Source: a virus. Taken from it: a stretch of 25,854 bases of DNA. The first letter of the stretch is position 1. Every line of letters starts with the position of its first letter. The notes under the pieces were generated by a model. That model did no database searches. It saw nothing but the letters and a program-made list of their open reading frames with translations, and had not been told where the DNA came from. Shown here one piece after another: positions 14,565-23,644 of this stretch. Location of the stretch: IMG/VR virus record IMGVR_UViG_3300015263_000383, positions 1 to 25,854 of that record; one strand, given 5' to 3'. A program made the position numbers and the translations under genes.

Positions 14565-15245
14565 ATGGACTTTGTAACAGGCGTAAACAGGTTGCTCCGC
14601 ATCAACGGGGTAATACGGGGTGACGACGACGCGATCACCACGTTCGCGGATACGCAGCACTCCCATGACATTCAGTTGGCGCAGATTGCGATTCAGGACG
14701 AAATCACGGAACTCTGTTCCGACAACCTGATTCCATACGAACACACGACCGGCACGATTGCGCTTGTCACCAGCACACGCTCCTACACGCTGGCGTCAGA
14801 CTTCGTGCGGCTATTTGAAGCCTCTTTCTACGACTCTACCGATAACGTCCGTATCTGGGAGTTCAAGGGTGGAGAGAAGGCATTGATGCTTTATGACTAC
14901 CAATACAAGACAACGGAAGGTTCACCGATGTATTGGTACTGGGACAACACGACCACCAAGAATGTGGCGTTCTACAACGTCCCGTCCAGCGCCTTCAACG
15001 GACGCTCACTCTCGTATGACTACGAGAAATCCGTGAATGTATCGAGCACATCCGACGCCCTGCCGTTCCATAACAATGACGAGGCTTTCGCCTTCTGCTC
15101 GATGGCGGCGCGGAGGATGGAGAACATGATGAAGGGCGGGCAGGCAGACCTCAACAGTGACCCGGTATATAACAGCGCCAGGGCGCGACTGCTGAACCTC
15201 ATTCGCCCAACCAACCCATGCAATAGTTATGGGAAGAAATACTGA
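14565..15245 (+). CDS. Head-to-tail adaptor protein (gp4/tubular-protein-A-like)
   Basis: This 226-aa soluble, helix-rich protein follows the capsid gene and precedes a nozzle-like gene, as in short-tailed phages where an adaptor binds the portal. It has a helical N-terminus (MDFVTGVNRLLRINGVIRGD), a beta-rich middle, and a long C-terminal helical stretch containing AARRMENMMKG. ATG at 14565 with GGAG five bases upstream is the right start. An in-frame TTG at 14526 would translate the terminator and was rejected. The exact family is uncertain. Confidence 0.7.
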   Translation: MDFVTGVNRLLRINGVIRGDDDAITTFADTQHSHDIQLAQIAIQDEITELCSDNLIPYEHTTGTIALVTSTRSYTLASDFVRLFEASFYDSTDNVRIWEFKGGEKALMLYDYQYKTTEGSPMYWYWDNTTTKNVAFYNVPSSAFNGRSLSYDYEKSVNVSSTSDALPFHNNDEAFAFCSMAARRMENMMKGGQADLNSDPVYNSARARLLNLIRPTNPCNSYGKKY

Positions 15246-16798
15246 TGGCGGTACTTACGTTCGGCGGTGGTCTTAACGAGCAGGACGAGACTTCCGTACA
15301 GCCCGAGGAGTGTGTCGAGGGGTACAACTTCGAGATTGGACTGGGGAATACCCACTTCAAGCCGAGGAAGCCTTTTGACCTTCTCGGAACGGCGTCCAAT
15401 GGCTCTGCGCTCAATGGATTCGTCCAACTCATCACGACGGGCGACATAGAGACTACGCTTGCCCAAGCCGGGGATACCGTGTACCTGTGGGATGGGTCTA
15501 CCGGGTTTACCTCAAAGGGTTCGTGCGATGCCTCGTCCAAGCTGCGCGGCACTACATGGAGCCTCGGTAACTACTCCATCATAACGGACATATCAAAGGC
15601 CACGGTGGTAAAGACATGGGATGGCTCAACCTATGCCACCATGACGACCGGGCTAGGCGTGAACTTCTACGCCAAGTATGCAATCGTTCACCGTGGGCGG
15701 GCGTGGTTCTTCAACTGCAAGGCCACTACCGACACGCCGCACCTTATCGCCGTAAGTCAATTCGAGGTTCCGACGAACCTTGACGTATCGACAAGAGTTG
15801 GTGACGCGGGGTTCTCCACGGGGGAGGAGCCGTTCTACATGCTCACCCCGGACTTGAAGCCCATCAACGGCGTTGCCCTGTTCTACGACGAACTAGTTAT
15901 CTCCACCGAGAATGGAAGGCTCTGGAAGCTGACCGGTACGGATAACTCGGACTTCGCGTGGACGGACTTCTACGCAGGCTCCAGCGCCCTTGGCCCGGAG
16001 TCCATGTCGAATATCGGTAATGACGTTCTCTACATGAAGAAGGACGGCGTTATCGAGACACTGAGGGCCACTCAGGACTTCGGTGATGTGGCGGCTGACG
16101 ACCTGTCGAAGTGGATCAGGACGACAACTAGCAGCATCTCTGCTGCCATAACGGTATACGATCAGGCGAGGCAGAAGGTGTACCTGTTCTGCGGGTCGAA
16201 CAAGGTGCTTGTGCTGTTCAAGGATATGCTTGTAACCAAGCTGTCCCCGTGGACTGCCTACAGGACAAATCACGCATCCAGCTTCGACGCCACATCTGCC
16301 ATCTACATGAGGCAACCAGGTGGCAGCAAGTATTACGTCTACTGGGGCGATTCTTCCGGCAGGGTATACCAGATGGAAGGAACGGGGGATGGCGACCCAT
16401 CCACGACCGCCATAGACACTTACCGCAAGACCATGCTGTTCGAGGACTTGCAGAACGAGAAGGGGAAACCCATCGACCCAAGGATAGACAAGATCCGTGG
16501 TCGGGTTCACTACCGGCGTGTCGCTGATTGCGACCTTCTCATGGACTTCCAGTGGGCAGATGACTACGCAACCAACCGTTGCACCGTCCCACTGGATGGT
16601 CCCGCCTCCGGTTCCGACTCCAACTATTTCGGTGGGTCGGCGTACTTCGGTGGCACGTTCTACTTCAACGCCGGGTTCCAGTTGGCCGAGAGAATATCCA
16701 CCAAGGGATTCTCCCCGGTCGGCAGGGGGCCAGGATTCAGTCTTTCACTAACCGTACAGGATACACAGTCGTTCGACGTACTATCCATAAAGATATGA
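15245..16798 (+). CDS. Tail nozzle / DNA-stabilisation protein (P22 gp10-like position)
   Basis: This 517-aa protein is rich in beta-strands with repeated Gly/Trp/Asp turns (YLWDGSTGFTSKG, KTWDGSTYATMTTG, LWKLTGTDNSDFAW), suggesting a beta-propeller. This fits the nozzle or packaged-DNA stabilisation proteins that plug short tails. The N-terminus opens with the GGGLNEQDE motif common in such proteins. Its place after the adaptor and before the ejection proteins agrees. The start overlaps the previous stop by one base (TGATG), and the end overlaps the next gene (ATGA). Confidence 0.7.
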   Translation: MAVLTFGGGLNEQDETSVQPEECVEGYNFEIGLGNTHFKPRKPFDLLGTASNGSALNGFVQLITTGDIETTLAQAGDTVYLWDGSTGFTSKGSCDASSKLRGTTWSLGNYSIITDISKATVVKTWDGSTYATMTTGLGVNFYAKYAIVHRGRAWFFNCKATTDTPHLIAVSQFEVPTNLDVSTRVGDAGFSTGEEPFYMLTPDLKPINGVALFYDELVISTENGRLWKLTGTDNSDFAWTDFYAGSSALGPESMSNIGNDVLYMKKDGVIETLRATQDFGDVAADDLSKWIRTTTSSISAAITVYDQARQKVYLFCGSNKVLVLFKDMLVTKLSPWTAYRTNHASSFDATSAIYMRQPGGSKYYVYWGDSSGRVYQMEGTGDGDPSTTAIDTYRKTMLFEDLQNEKGKPIDPRIDKIRGRVHYRRVADCDLLMDFQWADDYATNRCTVPLDGPASGSDSNYFGGSAYFGGTFYFNAGFQLAERISTKGFSPVGRGPGFSLSLTVQDTQSFDVLSIKI

Positions 16799-17346
16799 GC
16801 AAAGAAAAACGTGACCGACTTTTCAAGCGGGGCCGTCCGGTATTTCGTTCGTTGCAGGTATTCGACGGTGACAAGTATCACAGGGACATTGGCATCATCT
16901 GGGCGTCCCATTCAAAGTCCCCGTTCACATGGATGGATGATGGGGTAAGCAAGGAAGGGTTCATCGCCAAATTGCTTGACCTCGGTAGCGACAGGGAATT
17001 GCTCGTTGCCGACGACAAGTGCGATGAGTATTCGACCGGGGAGGGGCCGGTAGGAATTGTTACCGTCATCTCACCGGATGGCTGGAGGATAGAGCCGCAT
17101 GTCCAGTTTTTCTCATGGGCAACGCCAAGGAACAAGTTGTCGGTATGCGTGTCATTCTTCCAGTGGGCGAGGTACAAGCGTGGCGTCAAGTCATGCGTGG
17201 TCAGGTCAACGGATGAGTCCGTGGCCTTGTTCGACAAATGCTGTGAATACGGGGTTCTCTCAAGAGTGGGCAAGATACCTGACGGGAACCCATACGGAGA
17301 TGAAACAATCTACTATGTCAGGTGCAATTCAAGGGGTAGAAAATGA
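16795..17346 (+). CDS. GNAT-like phage protein, 183 aa
   Basis: This 183-aa protein starts MSKEKRDRLFKRGRPVFRSL. Its second half reads as a GNAT-like fold, with a PHVQFFSWATPRNK strand, FFQWARYKRG leading to a basic turn, and a C-terminal YGVLSRVGKIPDGNPYG. Proteins of this kind occur among tail genes of short-tailed phages; whether they acetylate anything is unknown. ATG 16795 overlaps the upstream stop (ATGA). The longer reading from 16579 lies inside the nozzle gene and is not used. A role in the virion or in modifying a host or virion protein is possible. Confidence 0.55.
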   Translation: MSKEKRDRLFKRGRPVFRSLQVFDGDKYHRDIGIIWASHSKSPFTWMDDGVSKEGFIAKLLDLGSDRELLVADDKCDEYSTGEGPVGIVTVISPDGWRIEPHVQFFSWATPRNKLSVCVSFFQWARYKRGVKSCVVRSTDESVALFDKCCEYGVLSRVGKIPDGNPYGDETIYYVRCNSRGRK

Positions 17347-17963
17347 GTTTTAAGCTAGGTTTTGGCGGTGGTTCAAAAAGATCGAGTCAGCACGCCGAGT
17401 CAAGCCCGTACTTCACGGATACTGGCTTCTCAAATTTCAATGGCCGGAAGCTGAATCTTGACCCGTCCATCCGTGGGTTTGAGGATACGGCTGCGCAGCA
17501 ATTAGCCGGTATTTATGGAGACACCGGAGACTTCATAAAGCGCCAAAGCGAACTATACAGTTCAAACGAGAACCCGTACTTCAACGCCCGCGTAAATCCA
17601 ATGCGAGAGGCGCGTGACTCTGCGTTGGGCAGGGCAAGAATGTCTGGCGGGCTTCGCGGCCTTTCCGGCTCCAGCTTCCTTGACCAGAATGTTGCTGGTC
17701 TTAGCGGTGATTTCGCATCAAAGATCGGTGACGCCGGAGCTTTGGCGAGAAGGGAATCGCTGGATTCATTGTTGAATGTTCAAAATCTACAGCAGTTTCG
17801 CGCCGCTCTGAGCGGGCAGCTTGGCGCCTTGGCGCAGCAGAGGGCGCAGCGTGAACTTGCTGCATTTGGTCTAGGCAAGAATATTGATTCCACTGGATAT
17901 GAAAAGATGAAGAGTTGGAACGCAGAGGCTGGATTCAATGATCCAGTTTACGGGCAAAAATAA
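17343..17963 (+). CDS. Internal virion (ejection-type) protein, 206 aa
   Basis: This 206-aa protein has a Gly/Ser-rich N-terminus (MSFKLGFGGGSKRSS) and a middle with Asn, Arg and Gly repeats (GRARMSGGLRGLSGS). The C-terminal half is Ala/Leu/Gln-rich and helical (ALSGQLGALAQQRAQRELAA). It has no signal peptide. The position between nozzle and two longer internal proteins, and the amphipathic helices, fit a small ejection protein released with the DNA. It overlaps the previous gene by ATGA and the next by one base (TAATG). Confidence 0.6.
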   Translation: MSFKLGFGGGSKRSSQHAESSPYFTDTGFSNFNGRKLNLDPSIRGFEDTAAQQLAGIYGDTGDFIKRQSELYSSNENPYFNARVNPMREARDSALGRARMSGGLRGLSGSSFLDQNVAGLSGDFASKIGDAGALARRESLDSLLNVQNLQQFRAALSGQLGALAQQRAQRELAAFGLGKNIDSTGYEKMKSWNAEAGFNDPVYGQK

Positions 17964-19204
17964 TGGCTGGACTATACGGAAGTGTAAAGCAACCTACTCT
18001 GCGCGAGGGCTCAGTAAAGGGCAACACTTGGGCAGATGACATTGACAAGCTGGATGCAGATGAATGGCGCCTGCCGGGATCAACGCTTCTACCGCAGCGA
18101 GATGGTAACGAGATACAGGCGAATATCCTGGCAATCATGCAGGGACAGCACGACTACGACGGCAAGGGTGCGGAGCGCGTCCAGAAGTTGATGAAGCGCA
18201 ACCCCTACTCTGCCTCCATGTTCGCGCAAGCCGCTGCTCAGTATGACGCCGTGAAGCGGCAATCTGCCAGCAGAGCCGAAACTGTCGGGAACTACATTCG
18301 TCCTGCAAAGGAGTTTACTGGCGAAGGTGAGGGTCTTGGTTTCATGCCGGTTGGCGGCATCCTGCCAGAAAAGAGAAATCCACAGGGTCTTGTCGATGAA
18401 TTGGTAAGGCAGGGCGATATGGCCGGTGCCAAGGAGATTTCTGCCCTCTACGGTGTGAAGCAGCCAGTCAAGAATCCAATGTCGCTATCAAGTGTCCATC
18501 TTGGCGCTGCTATGGAAAACCCGGAGGCGTATGATCCACTTGGGTTGGTCGATAAACTCGGCGTAGACGGAGCAAGAGATTTTTATAAGAAGGGTTACAA
18601 CAATGCCAAGTCACTTGAGCGAGTAACCGGCCCGTCAGGAACCACGGAGCTTTCTGAGAGAACAGGGGCGAAGGGGAGGACCGATTTCAAGATAGTCCAC
18701 GATGATGCAAGGAAGATTATTGAGGATCATGCAAAGTTGCAGACCCTCCAATCCGGCATGGACGAGCTTGATAAACTAATTGAAAAGGACGAGAGTTCCG
18801 TAAAAGATGCCGTTGGATATTGGAGGAATACGACATTATCGAATTGGGTAAAGTCTGATAAAGCAAAGGAAGCCGTTGCTCAAATATCTAAGATCAAGGC
18901 AGAGGTTATCAGGAAGAACGCCGGTCTTACACAGACCGCTGCCGAACTTGAGCGTGTTACTGAGATGCTTGCATCTAGCGCACAGTTTAGCGCCGAGGAT
19001 TTTATAAAGGCGTTTAGGCTTTTGCAGAACACATACGCTACAGAATACAGGATGTTGTTCAACAGGGCCGGAGCAGACGCAAAAGATATTGCCGCAAAGA
19101 GAATCGGGGTTGACCCCGATAATACTCCGTGGGAAACAAGAAGGAAAAACAAGAAACCATCATCCGGCGATATTGGCGGTGGATGGAAGGTAAAGGTTAA
19201 ATGA
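17963..19204 (+). CDS. Internal virion protein, 413 aa
   Basis: This 413-aa, mostly helical, charged protein has coiled-coil segments near residues 245-330 (DELDKLIEKDESSVKDAV and ISKIKAEVIRKNAG). The lysine-rich C-terminus includes TRRKNKKPSSGD. It has no recognised enzyme motif, signal or transmembrane segment. The location among internal proteins suggests a component of the ejection machinery in the capsid core. Family assignment is by position only. Confidence 0.55.
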   Translation: MAGLYGSVKQPTLREGSVKGNTWADDIDKLDADEWRLPGSTLLPQRDGNEIQANILAIMQGQHDYDGKGAERVQKLMKRNPYSASMFAQAAAQYDAVKRQSASRAETVGNYIRPAKEFTGEGEGLGFMPVGGILPEKRNPQGLVDELVRQGDMAGAKEISALYGVKQPVKNPMSLSSVHLGAAMENPEAYDPLGLVDKLGVDGARDFYKKGYNNAKSLERVTGPSGTTELSERTGAKGRTDFKIVHDDARKIIEDHAKLQTLQSGMDELDKLIEKDESSVKDAVGYWRNTTLSNWVKSDKAKEAVAQISKIKAEVIRKNAGLTQTAAELERVTEMLASSAQFSAEDFIKAFRLLQNTYATEYRMLFNRAGADAKDIAAKRIGVDPDNTPWETRRKNKKPSSGDIGGGWKVKVK

Positions 19205-21312
19205 AAACTTATGTGTTCACTTCCCCAGATGGAAAAGAATACGAAATAGAAGGCCCAGACGGATCTACCGAGCAAGAGGCTTTTGCAAAACTCCAGGAAC
19301 ATCTTGGTCAGCCTAAAGAACAGAAGAAGTCTTACGTCGAGGGGTTAAAGGACTTCGGCAACATGGCGCTAGAGCACATGAATCCGCTCAATGCGCCGAG
19401 GAATCTTGAGGCGATTGCTGCTGGCCTTGCGTCAGGCACAAGGAAGGTCGGCGCTGGAATCGGTGGTGCCGTTGCAGAATACAACGAGGCTATGGGCGTC
19501 GTCCCGCCCGGAACGGCAAAGGCTTTTAGCCAGAGTGTTCAGTCAGACCTTGACGAAACCAGGGGCGTATTCGGCGTATCTCCGGTTACCAAGGCGCTCT
19601 ATGGCGGTGCCGAGACTGTTGGGCAAGCTGCCCCGATGGTGGCGACCGGAGGTCCGGTTGGCGCACTCGGAAGAACCGCCGTAGGCAGCATGTGGGGTCT
19701 GCTCGATTACCAGCCTCCTGACGCACAGTTCAGTCGCGTACAGAAGGCCGCCATGTTCGGTGGCGTGTCTCTTGCGGCCCCTGTTGTAATGGAAGGTGCG
19801 ATTGGGCTTGCGAAGGTTGGCAAGGGGTTGGCACAAAAGGCGTACCGGAATATGACCGGAGCACCGGACCCCTGGCGTCCAATGTCTGAGGCGTTTGCTC
19901 CGCTTACAAGACGGCTCACTGGCGTGAATGATGCCATCTCTGGCCCGCCCACGCCACAGACAAGATCGCTTGCCGAATACGATGATGTGAACTTGCAGGC
20001 TCAAAAGCTGTTTGGCAGGGAGGCGGAAGCGCCATTGTCGGCCCAGATGGGGTCAAAGCGTGCTGCTTCCGCAGAAGCAGGCGTGATGGGGAGCGCACTT
20101 TATGTTGATAAGGCGTCTAACGAAAAGACAAGGATGATAGAGAACGCCTTTAGTCTTGCCGATGATGCGGCTACGGCGCTTCGTACCGGAAAGGTAAGCG
20201 AGGTTCGTGCTGGCAAGATGCTTGCCTCTGCCCAGAGGAACGCCGAGACTGCCGCTCTTTCACTTGCTGACAGGCAATACAAAATTGATATTGCGCCCGT
20301 AAAAACAGCTCTTGGAAAGACAAAGGTTATAGGTAACGAAAACCAGCTTAAAGTGTTGAAGGAGATTGTTGACGAGAATCTGGGGAACATCAAGGATATT
20401 GAAGGGAACGCGGTACGCTTGGCAAAGCGATTCACGAATGATGGGAACCTTGATGTTGATGGATTTATCCTAAGACGCTCACTGTTCTCTAGGTATTCTA
20501 AAAAAGGTGGGCTTCTTGGCATACAGAATCCAGAGCTTGCTAGGCAGGCGGCATACAAAATGTCAAAGGCGGCAGAAGCAGATTTCGCTGCTGCGGTTGA
20601 CAGGTATGTAATTGATGACGGAGTAAAGGAGGCCTTTCAGGTCGCCACCAAAACCTATGGAAAGAATATGTCCAAGGTTGGTGATCTTGAGAACTCCGTA
20701 TTCGGGAAACTTCTCGGAAAAGGTCCGACTACGTTCACCGAGTTTGCCGCCAAAGCCCAGAAGATGACCCCAGAGCAGTATCGTGTTTCCATGAGTGCGT
20801 TAAGAAAGGTGAGTCCAAACATAGACAAGCGAATGGGGCGTTTCATCATGGATGAAGCGAAGAAGGCTTCTGAGGTTGGATCAGAGGCCATGTCAACCGA
20901 GGCTTCTAATTCTGCAACGAAATATTGGGATTATCTCAAGGAGAACGACAAGTTTCTGGCCTCGTTCCCGGAGAGGTCAAGGAAGCAGGTTGAGGTAGTG
21001 CTGGACAATATGCACAGGCTGGCTAATAAATCGGCCAGCGCCGGTGGTGGAGGGGCATCGACACCGCAGGGAGCAATAGAGGCTCCTGCCGCGGCTGCTG
21101 GAAGTATGAGCGTTCCGTTTGTAATCAAAGCCCTTATCAGGTTCGGCTATGGCCCTATTATGCTTGACTCGCTCTACACCGCATCTGGTAGAAAGATGTT
21201 GCTCAACGTCACCAAGGGAGTTCTCGATGATGTAAACCCGCAGTTGTACCAGAGGGCTTTTGCGGAACTCATGGAATATCAAAAGAAGTCACAAGAAAAG
21301 GTACAGGAATAA
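19201..21312 (+). CDS. Large internal virion/ejection protein, 703 aa
   Basis: This 703-aa protein begins with YVFTSPDGKEYEIEGPDGST and then EQEAFAKLQEHLG. This short N-terminal module recurs at the start of many phage internal and ejection proteins. Residues about 70-200 are Gly/Ala-rich and moderately hydrophobic, with possible membrane-inserting helices. The middle is long, helical and charged, and the C-terminus has a hydrophobic patch (VPFVIKALIRFGYG). No lysozyme or transglycosylase active site was seen. It probably forms a channel or scaffold for genome delivery. It overlaps the previous stop (ATGA) and abuts the fibre gene. Confidence 0.6.
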   Translation: MKTYVFTSPDGKEYEIEGPDGSTEQEAFAKLQEHLGQPKEQKKSYVEGLKDFGNMALEHMNPLNAPRNLEAIAAGLASGTRKVGAGIGGAVAEYNEAMGVVPPGTAKAFSQSVQSDLDETRGVFGVSPVTKALYGGAETVGQAAPMVATGGPVGALGRTAVGSMWGLLDYQPPDAQFSRVQKAAMFGGVSLAAPVVMEGAIGLAKVGKGLAQKAYRNMTGAPDPWRPMSEAFAPLTRRLTGVNDAISGPPTPQTRSLAEYDDVNLQAQKLFGREAEAPLSAQMGSKRAASAEAGVMGSALYVDKASNEKTRMIENAFSLADDAATALRTGKVSEVRAGKMLASAQRNAETAALSLADRQYKIDIAPVKTALGKTKVIGNENQLKVLKEIVDENLGNIKDIEGNAVRLAKRFTNDGNLDVDGFILRRSLFSRYSKKGGLLGIQNPELARQAAYKMSKAAEADFAAAVDRYVIDDGVKEAFQVATKTYGKNMSKVGDLENSVFGKLLGKGPTTFTEFAAKAQKMTPEQYRVSMSALRKVSPNIDKRMGRFIMDEAKKASEVGSEAMSTEASNSATKYWDYLKENDKFLASFPERSRKQVEVVLDNMHRLANKSASAGGGGASTPQGAIEAPAAAAGSMSVPFVIKALIRFGYGPIMLDSLYTASGRKMLLNVTKGVLDDVNPQLYQRAFAELMEYQKKSQEKVQE

Positions 21313-22863
21313 ATGGGAACCAAATACAGCAGTAACGCATCATCTGGCTACAACGCTACCCCTCCTGACGACGATGGTACGGTATCCGAGGCCAACAAGG
21401 TCAAGTGGTCAACCATCAAGACCAAGCTATCCGACCCGCTCAAGACCTACGTTGATACCATCAACTCTGAGTTGGCTACCCATTTTGATACCGGCCCGAC
21501 TGCACTAAGCACCAACACCACGCTTGCGGCAAGCCATCACAACCAGATCATCCAGGGGTCTAGCGCCATCACGCTGACGCTCACGGACGCATCTACCCTC
21601 GGTGCGGGATGGTATTGCTGGATCAAGAACAACGATTCAGCCAACACCATCACGGTTGCCCGCGCAACGGCATCCGATACGTTCGACTCCACCACGGCAG
21701 ACTACTCCCTCCCACCGTTTGAAGCCGTCATGGTGGCCGTCAACGCCGCTGCCAACGGGTTCTACAAGGTAACTGCCGGGTATCAGGAGGCGGGACTTAT
21801 CGGCAAGGCTCCAAAGAGCGTAGCCGCTGCCGCCTCGATGGATATTGTATCGTCCACATCCGGCCTCATAGACGTTACCTCGGCTGCATCTGGAACGTCC
21901 ATCTCCTCGTTTACCACGGCATCTTCCGGCGTGTTGAGGCGTCTGCTATTCAATACGGCACTCAACGTAAACCACAACGCAACCTCCATGATTGTCCCCG
22001 GAGGCTCAAACATCCCGGTCGAGACAAACGATAGTGCCCTTGTCAGGTCGGAAGGGGCCGGTAACTGGCGCGTCCTGAACCTGTCGAGGGCAGACGGAAC
22101 CCCCGCCTCTCGTTATGAAGGGCCATCCGTCGCCTCTGCCTCGGATTGCGACATCTGGGCTACTGGCGGTGATACCGTTCATGTCACCGGAACGACGACT
22201 ATTACTGACTGGGGAACGGCACCGAGGGCCGGTGCCTTCAAGCGTGTCATCTTCGACGGTGCCCTGACGCTCACCTATAACGCTACCACGAACGACATTG
22301 ACGGCGGGGCAGACGTAACGACTGCAGCAAACGATGAGTGCATTGTCTACGCCGAGAGTGCGTCTGCTTACCGGGTGAAGAACTACATACGGGCAAGCGG
22401 GAAGCCTCTCAACTCGATTGTCTCGCCAAGTGCAGCCACATCCTTGTCCGGCGGTAGCACCACTGTCACCGGAATCCCGTCATGGGCCACAAGGGTCACG
22501 GTCGTGGTGTGGGGGGCGTCACATAATAGTATTAGCACACCAAGTCTGGGGTTGCGCCTTGGGTATTCAGGTGGTGTCGAGGCAACCGGGTACGCATCTG
22601 CCGCAAGCACAGGTAACTCTACGACAGAGTTCCATATTGCCGATTCTATTTCTTCTTCTGCGTCAGTCTACGGTATCGCTACCATTTTCAAGGTGCCTGG
22701 GACTAATCAGTGGGTCTGTAGTTCGACAATGAACGATGGTTCCACAGCTAGGTATACTCAGTCAGGGGCAAAGACTGTCTCCGGCGGGGCTTTGGACAGG
22801 GTGCAATTACTAGTGTCTACTGATTCATTCAACTCCGGAACAATGACAGTGAGTTGGGAATAA
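21313..22863 (+). CDS. Tail fibre / receptor-binding protein with tandem beta-domains
   Basis: This 516-aa Ser/Thr/Ala/Gly-rich protein is built largely from beta-strands. Residues 194-262 and 293-363 are two copies of one domain. Each has an RR or KR turn, a hydrophobic strand, an Asn-rich turn with NAT, a GG-x-(N/D) turn and a final (R)ASG/RADG. Residues about 66-155 resemble the same pattern more loosely. The C-terminal domain (about 375-516) has TVTGIPSWATRVTVVVWG and an LDRVQLLVSTDSFNSGTM ending, which is found at the tips of many phage tail fibres. It likely recognises the host surface. Confidence 0.75.
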   Translation: MGTKYSSNASSGYNATPPDDDGTVSEANKVKWSTIKTKLSDPLKTYVDTINSELATHFDTGPTALSTNTTLAASHHNQIIQGSSAITLTLTDASTLGAGWYCWIKNNDSANTITVARATASDTFDSTTADYSLPPFEAVMVAVNAAANGFYKVTAGYQEAGLIGKAPKSVAAAASMDIVSSTSGLIDVTSAASGTSISSFTTASSGVLRRLLFNTALNVNHNATSMIVPGGSNIPVETNDSALVRSEGAGNWRVLNLSRADGTPASRYEGPSVASASDCDIWATGGDTVHVTGTTTITDWGTAPRAGAFKRVIFDGALTLTYNATTNDIDGGADVTTAANDECIVYAESASAYRVKNYIRASGKPLNSIVSPSAATSLSGGSTTVTGIPSWATRVTVVVWGASHNSISTPSLGLRLGYSGGVEATGYASAASTGNSTTEFHIADSISSSASVYGIATIFKVPGTNQWVCSSTMNDGSTARYTQSGAKTVSGGALDRVQLLVSTDSFNSGTMTVSWE

Positions 22864-23102
22864 TGGACTGGCACACGGCATTTAATCTGGCCTTTGCTGG
22901 CCTCTCGGCGGTGATGGGGTTCATCATCAAGGTGTTGTGGGACGCGATCAATACACTTCGTCGGGATCTTGGCGACCTCGAACGCTCCATCAAGGATAAC
23001 TACGTCCGTAGAGATGACTTCCGTGATACCATGAGGGCGATGTTCGAGAAGCTGGACCGTATCGAAGGTAAACTAGACGGAAAGATGGACAAGCATACAT
23101 GA
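22863..23102 (+). CDS. Small membrane protein with coiled coil, lysis region (holin candidate)
   Basis: This 79-aa protein has one N-terminal transmembrane helix, about residues 6-24 (AFNLAFAGLSAVMGFIIKVL). A charged coiled coil follows (LRRDLGDLERSIKDNYVRRD). Similar short TM plus coiled-coil proteins lie beside lysis genes in many phages. ATG 22863 shares one base with the fibre stop (TAATG) and was chosen over an in-frame TTG nine bases earlier. It overlaps the next gene by ATGA. It may be a holin or an accessory lysis protein. Confidence 0.6.
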   Translation: MDWHTAFNLAFAGLSAVMGFIIKVLWDAINTLRRDLGDLERSIKDNYVRRDDFRDTMRAMFEKLDRIEGKLDGKMDKHT

Positions 23103-23512
23103 GACTAACCGTAGTCCGTGACCCAAAGCCCAGTGCAACACCGGGGTTCCTCCAAGTAGACGGAAAGTTTTTCTGCTATACCCTTGAGGACGAGGAACGT
23201 GGCATAACCGCCGAGGACTGTTCCGGCAAGGTGTACGGCAAGACCTGTATCCCCAGAGGTCTATATCAGGTAAGGCTCACCTACTCCAGTCGGTTCAGGA
23301 TTATCACGCCTGAGCTGCTGGACGTTCCTTGCTTCCAGTATATCCGCATCCATCCGGGCAACACCACGGAGGACACGGAGGGTTGCTTGTTGGTCGGTAT
23401 GCACCAAGATGGCAACACCGTAACAGCTTCACGGGCGGCTTTCGAGAACCTTATGGAAGTATTGAAGCCGCTTGCGAAGTTCGATATTCCTATCGAGATA
23501 GAGTTCTTATAA
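23099..23512 (+). CDS. DUF5675 family protein, possible lysis role
   Basis: This 137-aa protein matches the DUF5675 layout. It begins with a beta-rich LTVVRDPKPSATPGFLQVDG, then FCYTLEDEERG, then GKTCIPRGLYQVRLTYSSRF. The hallmark is IRIHPGNTTEDTEGCLLVGM. The His-Pro-Gly-Asn and Gly-Cys elements resemble the active-site region of L,D-transpeptidase-like folds, though no catalytic activity is established for the family. It lies in the lysis region where an endolysin would be expected. No other muralytic gene is visible. No signal sequence is present, so export would need a holin-made lesion. Confidence 0.8.
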   Translation: MRLTVVRDPKPSATPGFLQVDGKFFCYTLEDEERGITAEDCSGKVYGKTCIPRGLYQVRLTYSSRFRIITPELLDVPCFQYIRIHPGNTTEDTEGCLLVGMHQDGNTVTASRAAFENLMEVLKPLAKFDIPIEIEFL

Positions 23513-23527
23513 ACAATGGAGATGAAA

Positions 23528-23644
23528 ATGAAATATGTAGTTCTTTCGATGTTGATTGCCACTGGTTTGTTTCTTGGCGCTTGCCAGAAGAAGGGTGGCG
23601 GTGAGCCGCTTCCAAACCCGATTCCAACGTTGCCGTCCAAGTAA
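23528..23644 (+). CDS. Small lipoprotein, 38 aa
   Basis: This 38-residue peptide has a classical lipoprotein signal: a short basic start (MKYVV), a hydrophobic core, and the lipobox LGAC with Cys19. A Pro-rich tail follows (GEPLPNPIPTLPSK). ATG 23528 is preferred over the ATGs at 23516 and 23522, because GGAGA (23518-23522) sits five bases upstream of it and gives a cleaner signal peptide. After lipidation and processing only about 20 residues would remain, Pro-rich like the short outer-membrane subunits of some spanins. It overlaps the next reading frame by 44 bases. Confidence 0.65.
   Translation: MKYVVLSMLIATGLFLGACQKKGGGEPLPNPIPTLPSK

Noticed and set aside
16579-16794. Longer start for the GNAT-like protein
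   Set aside because: It lies inside the nozzle gene; ATG 16795 forms an ATGA junction.
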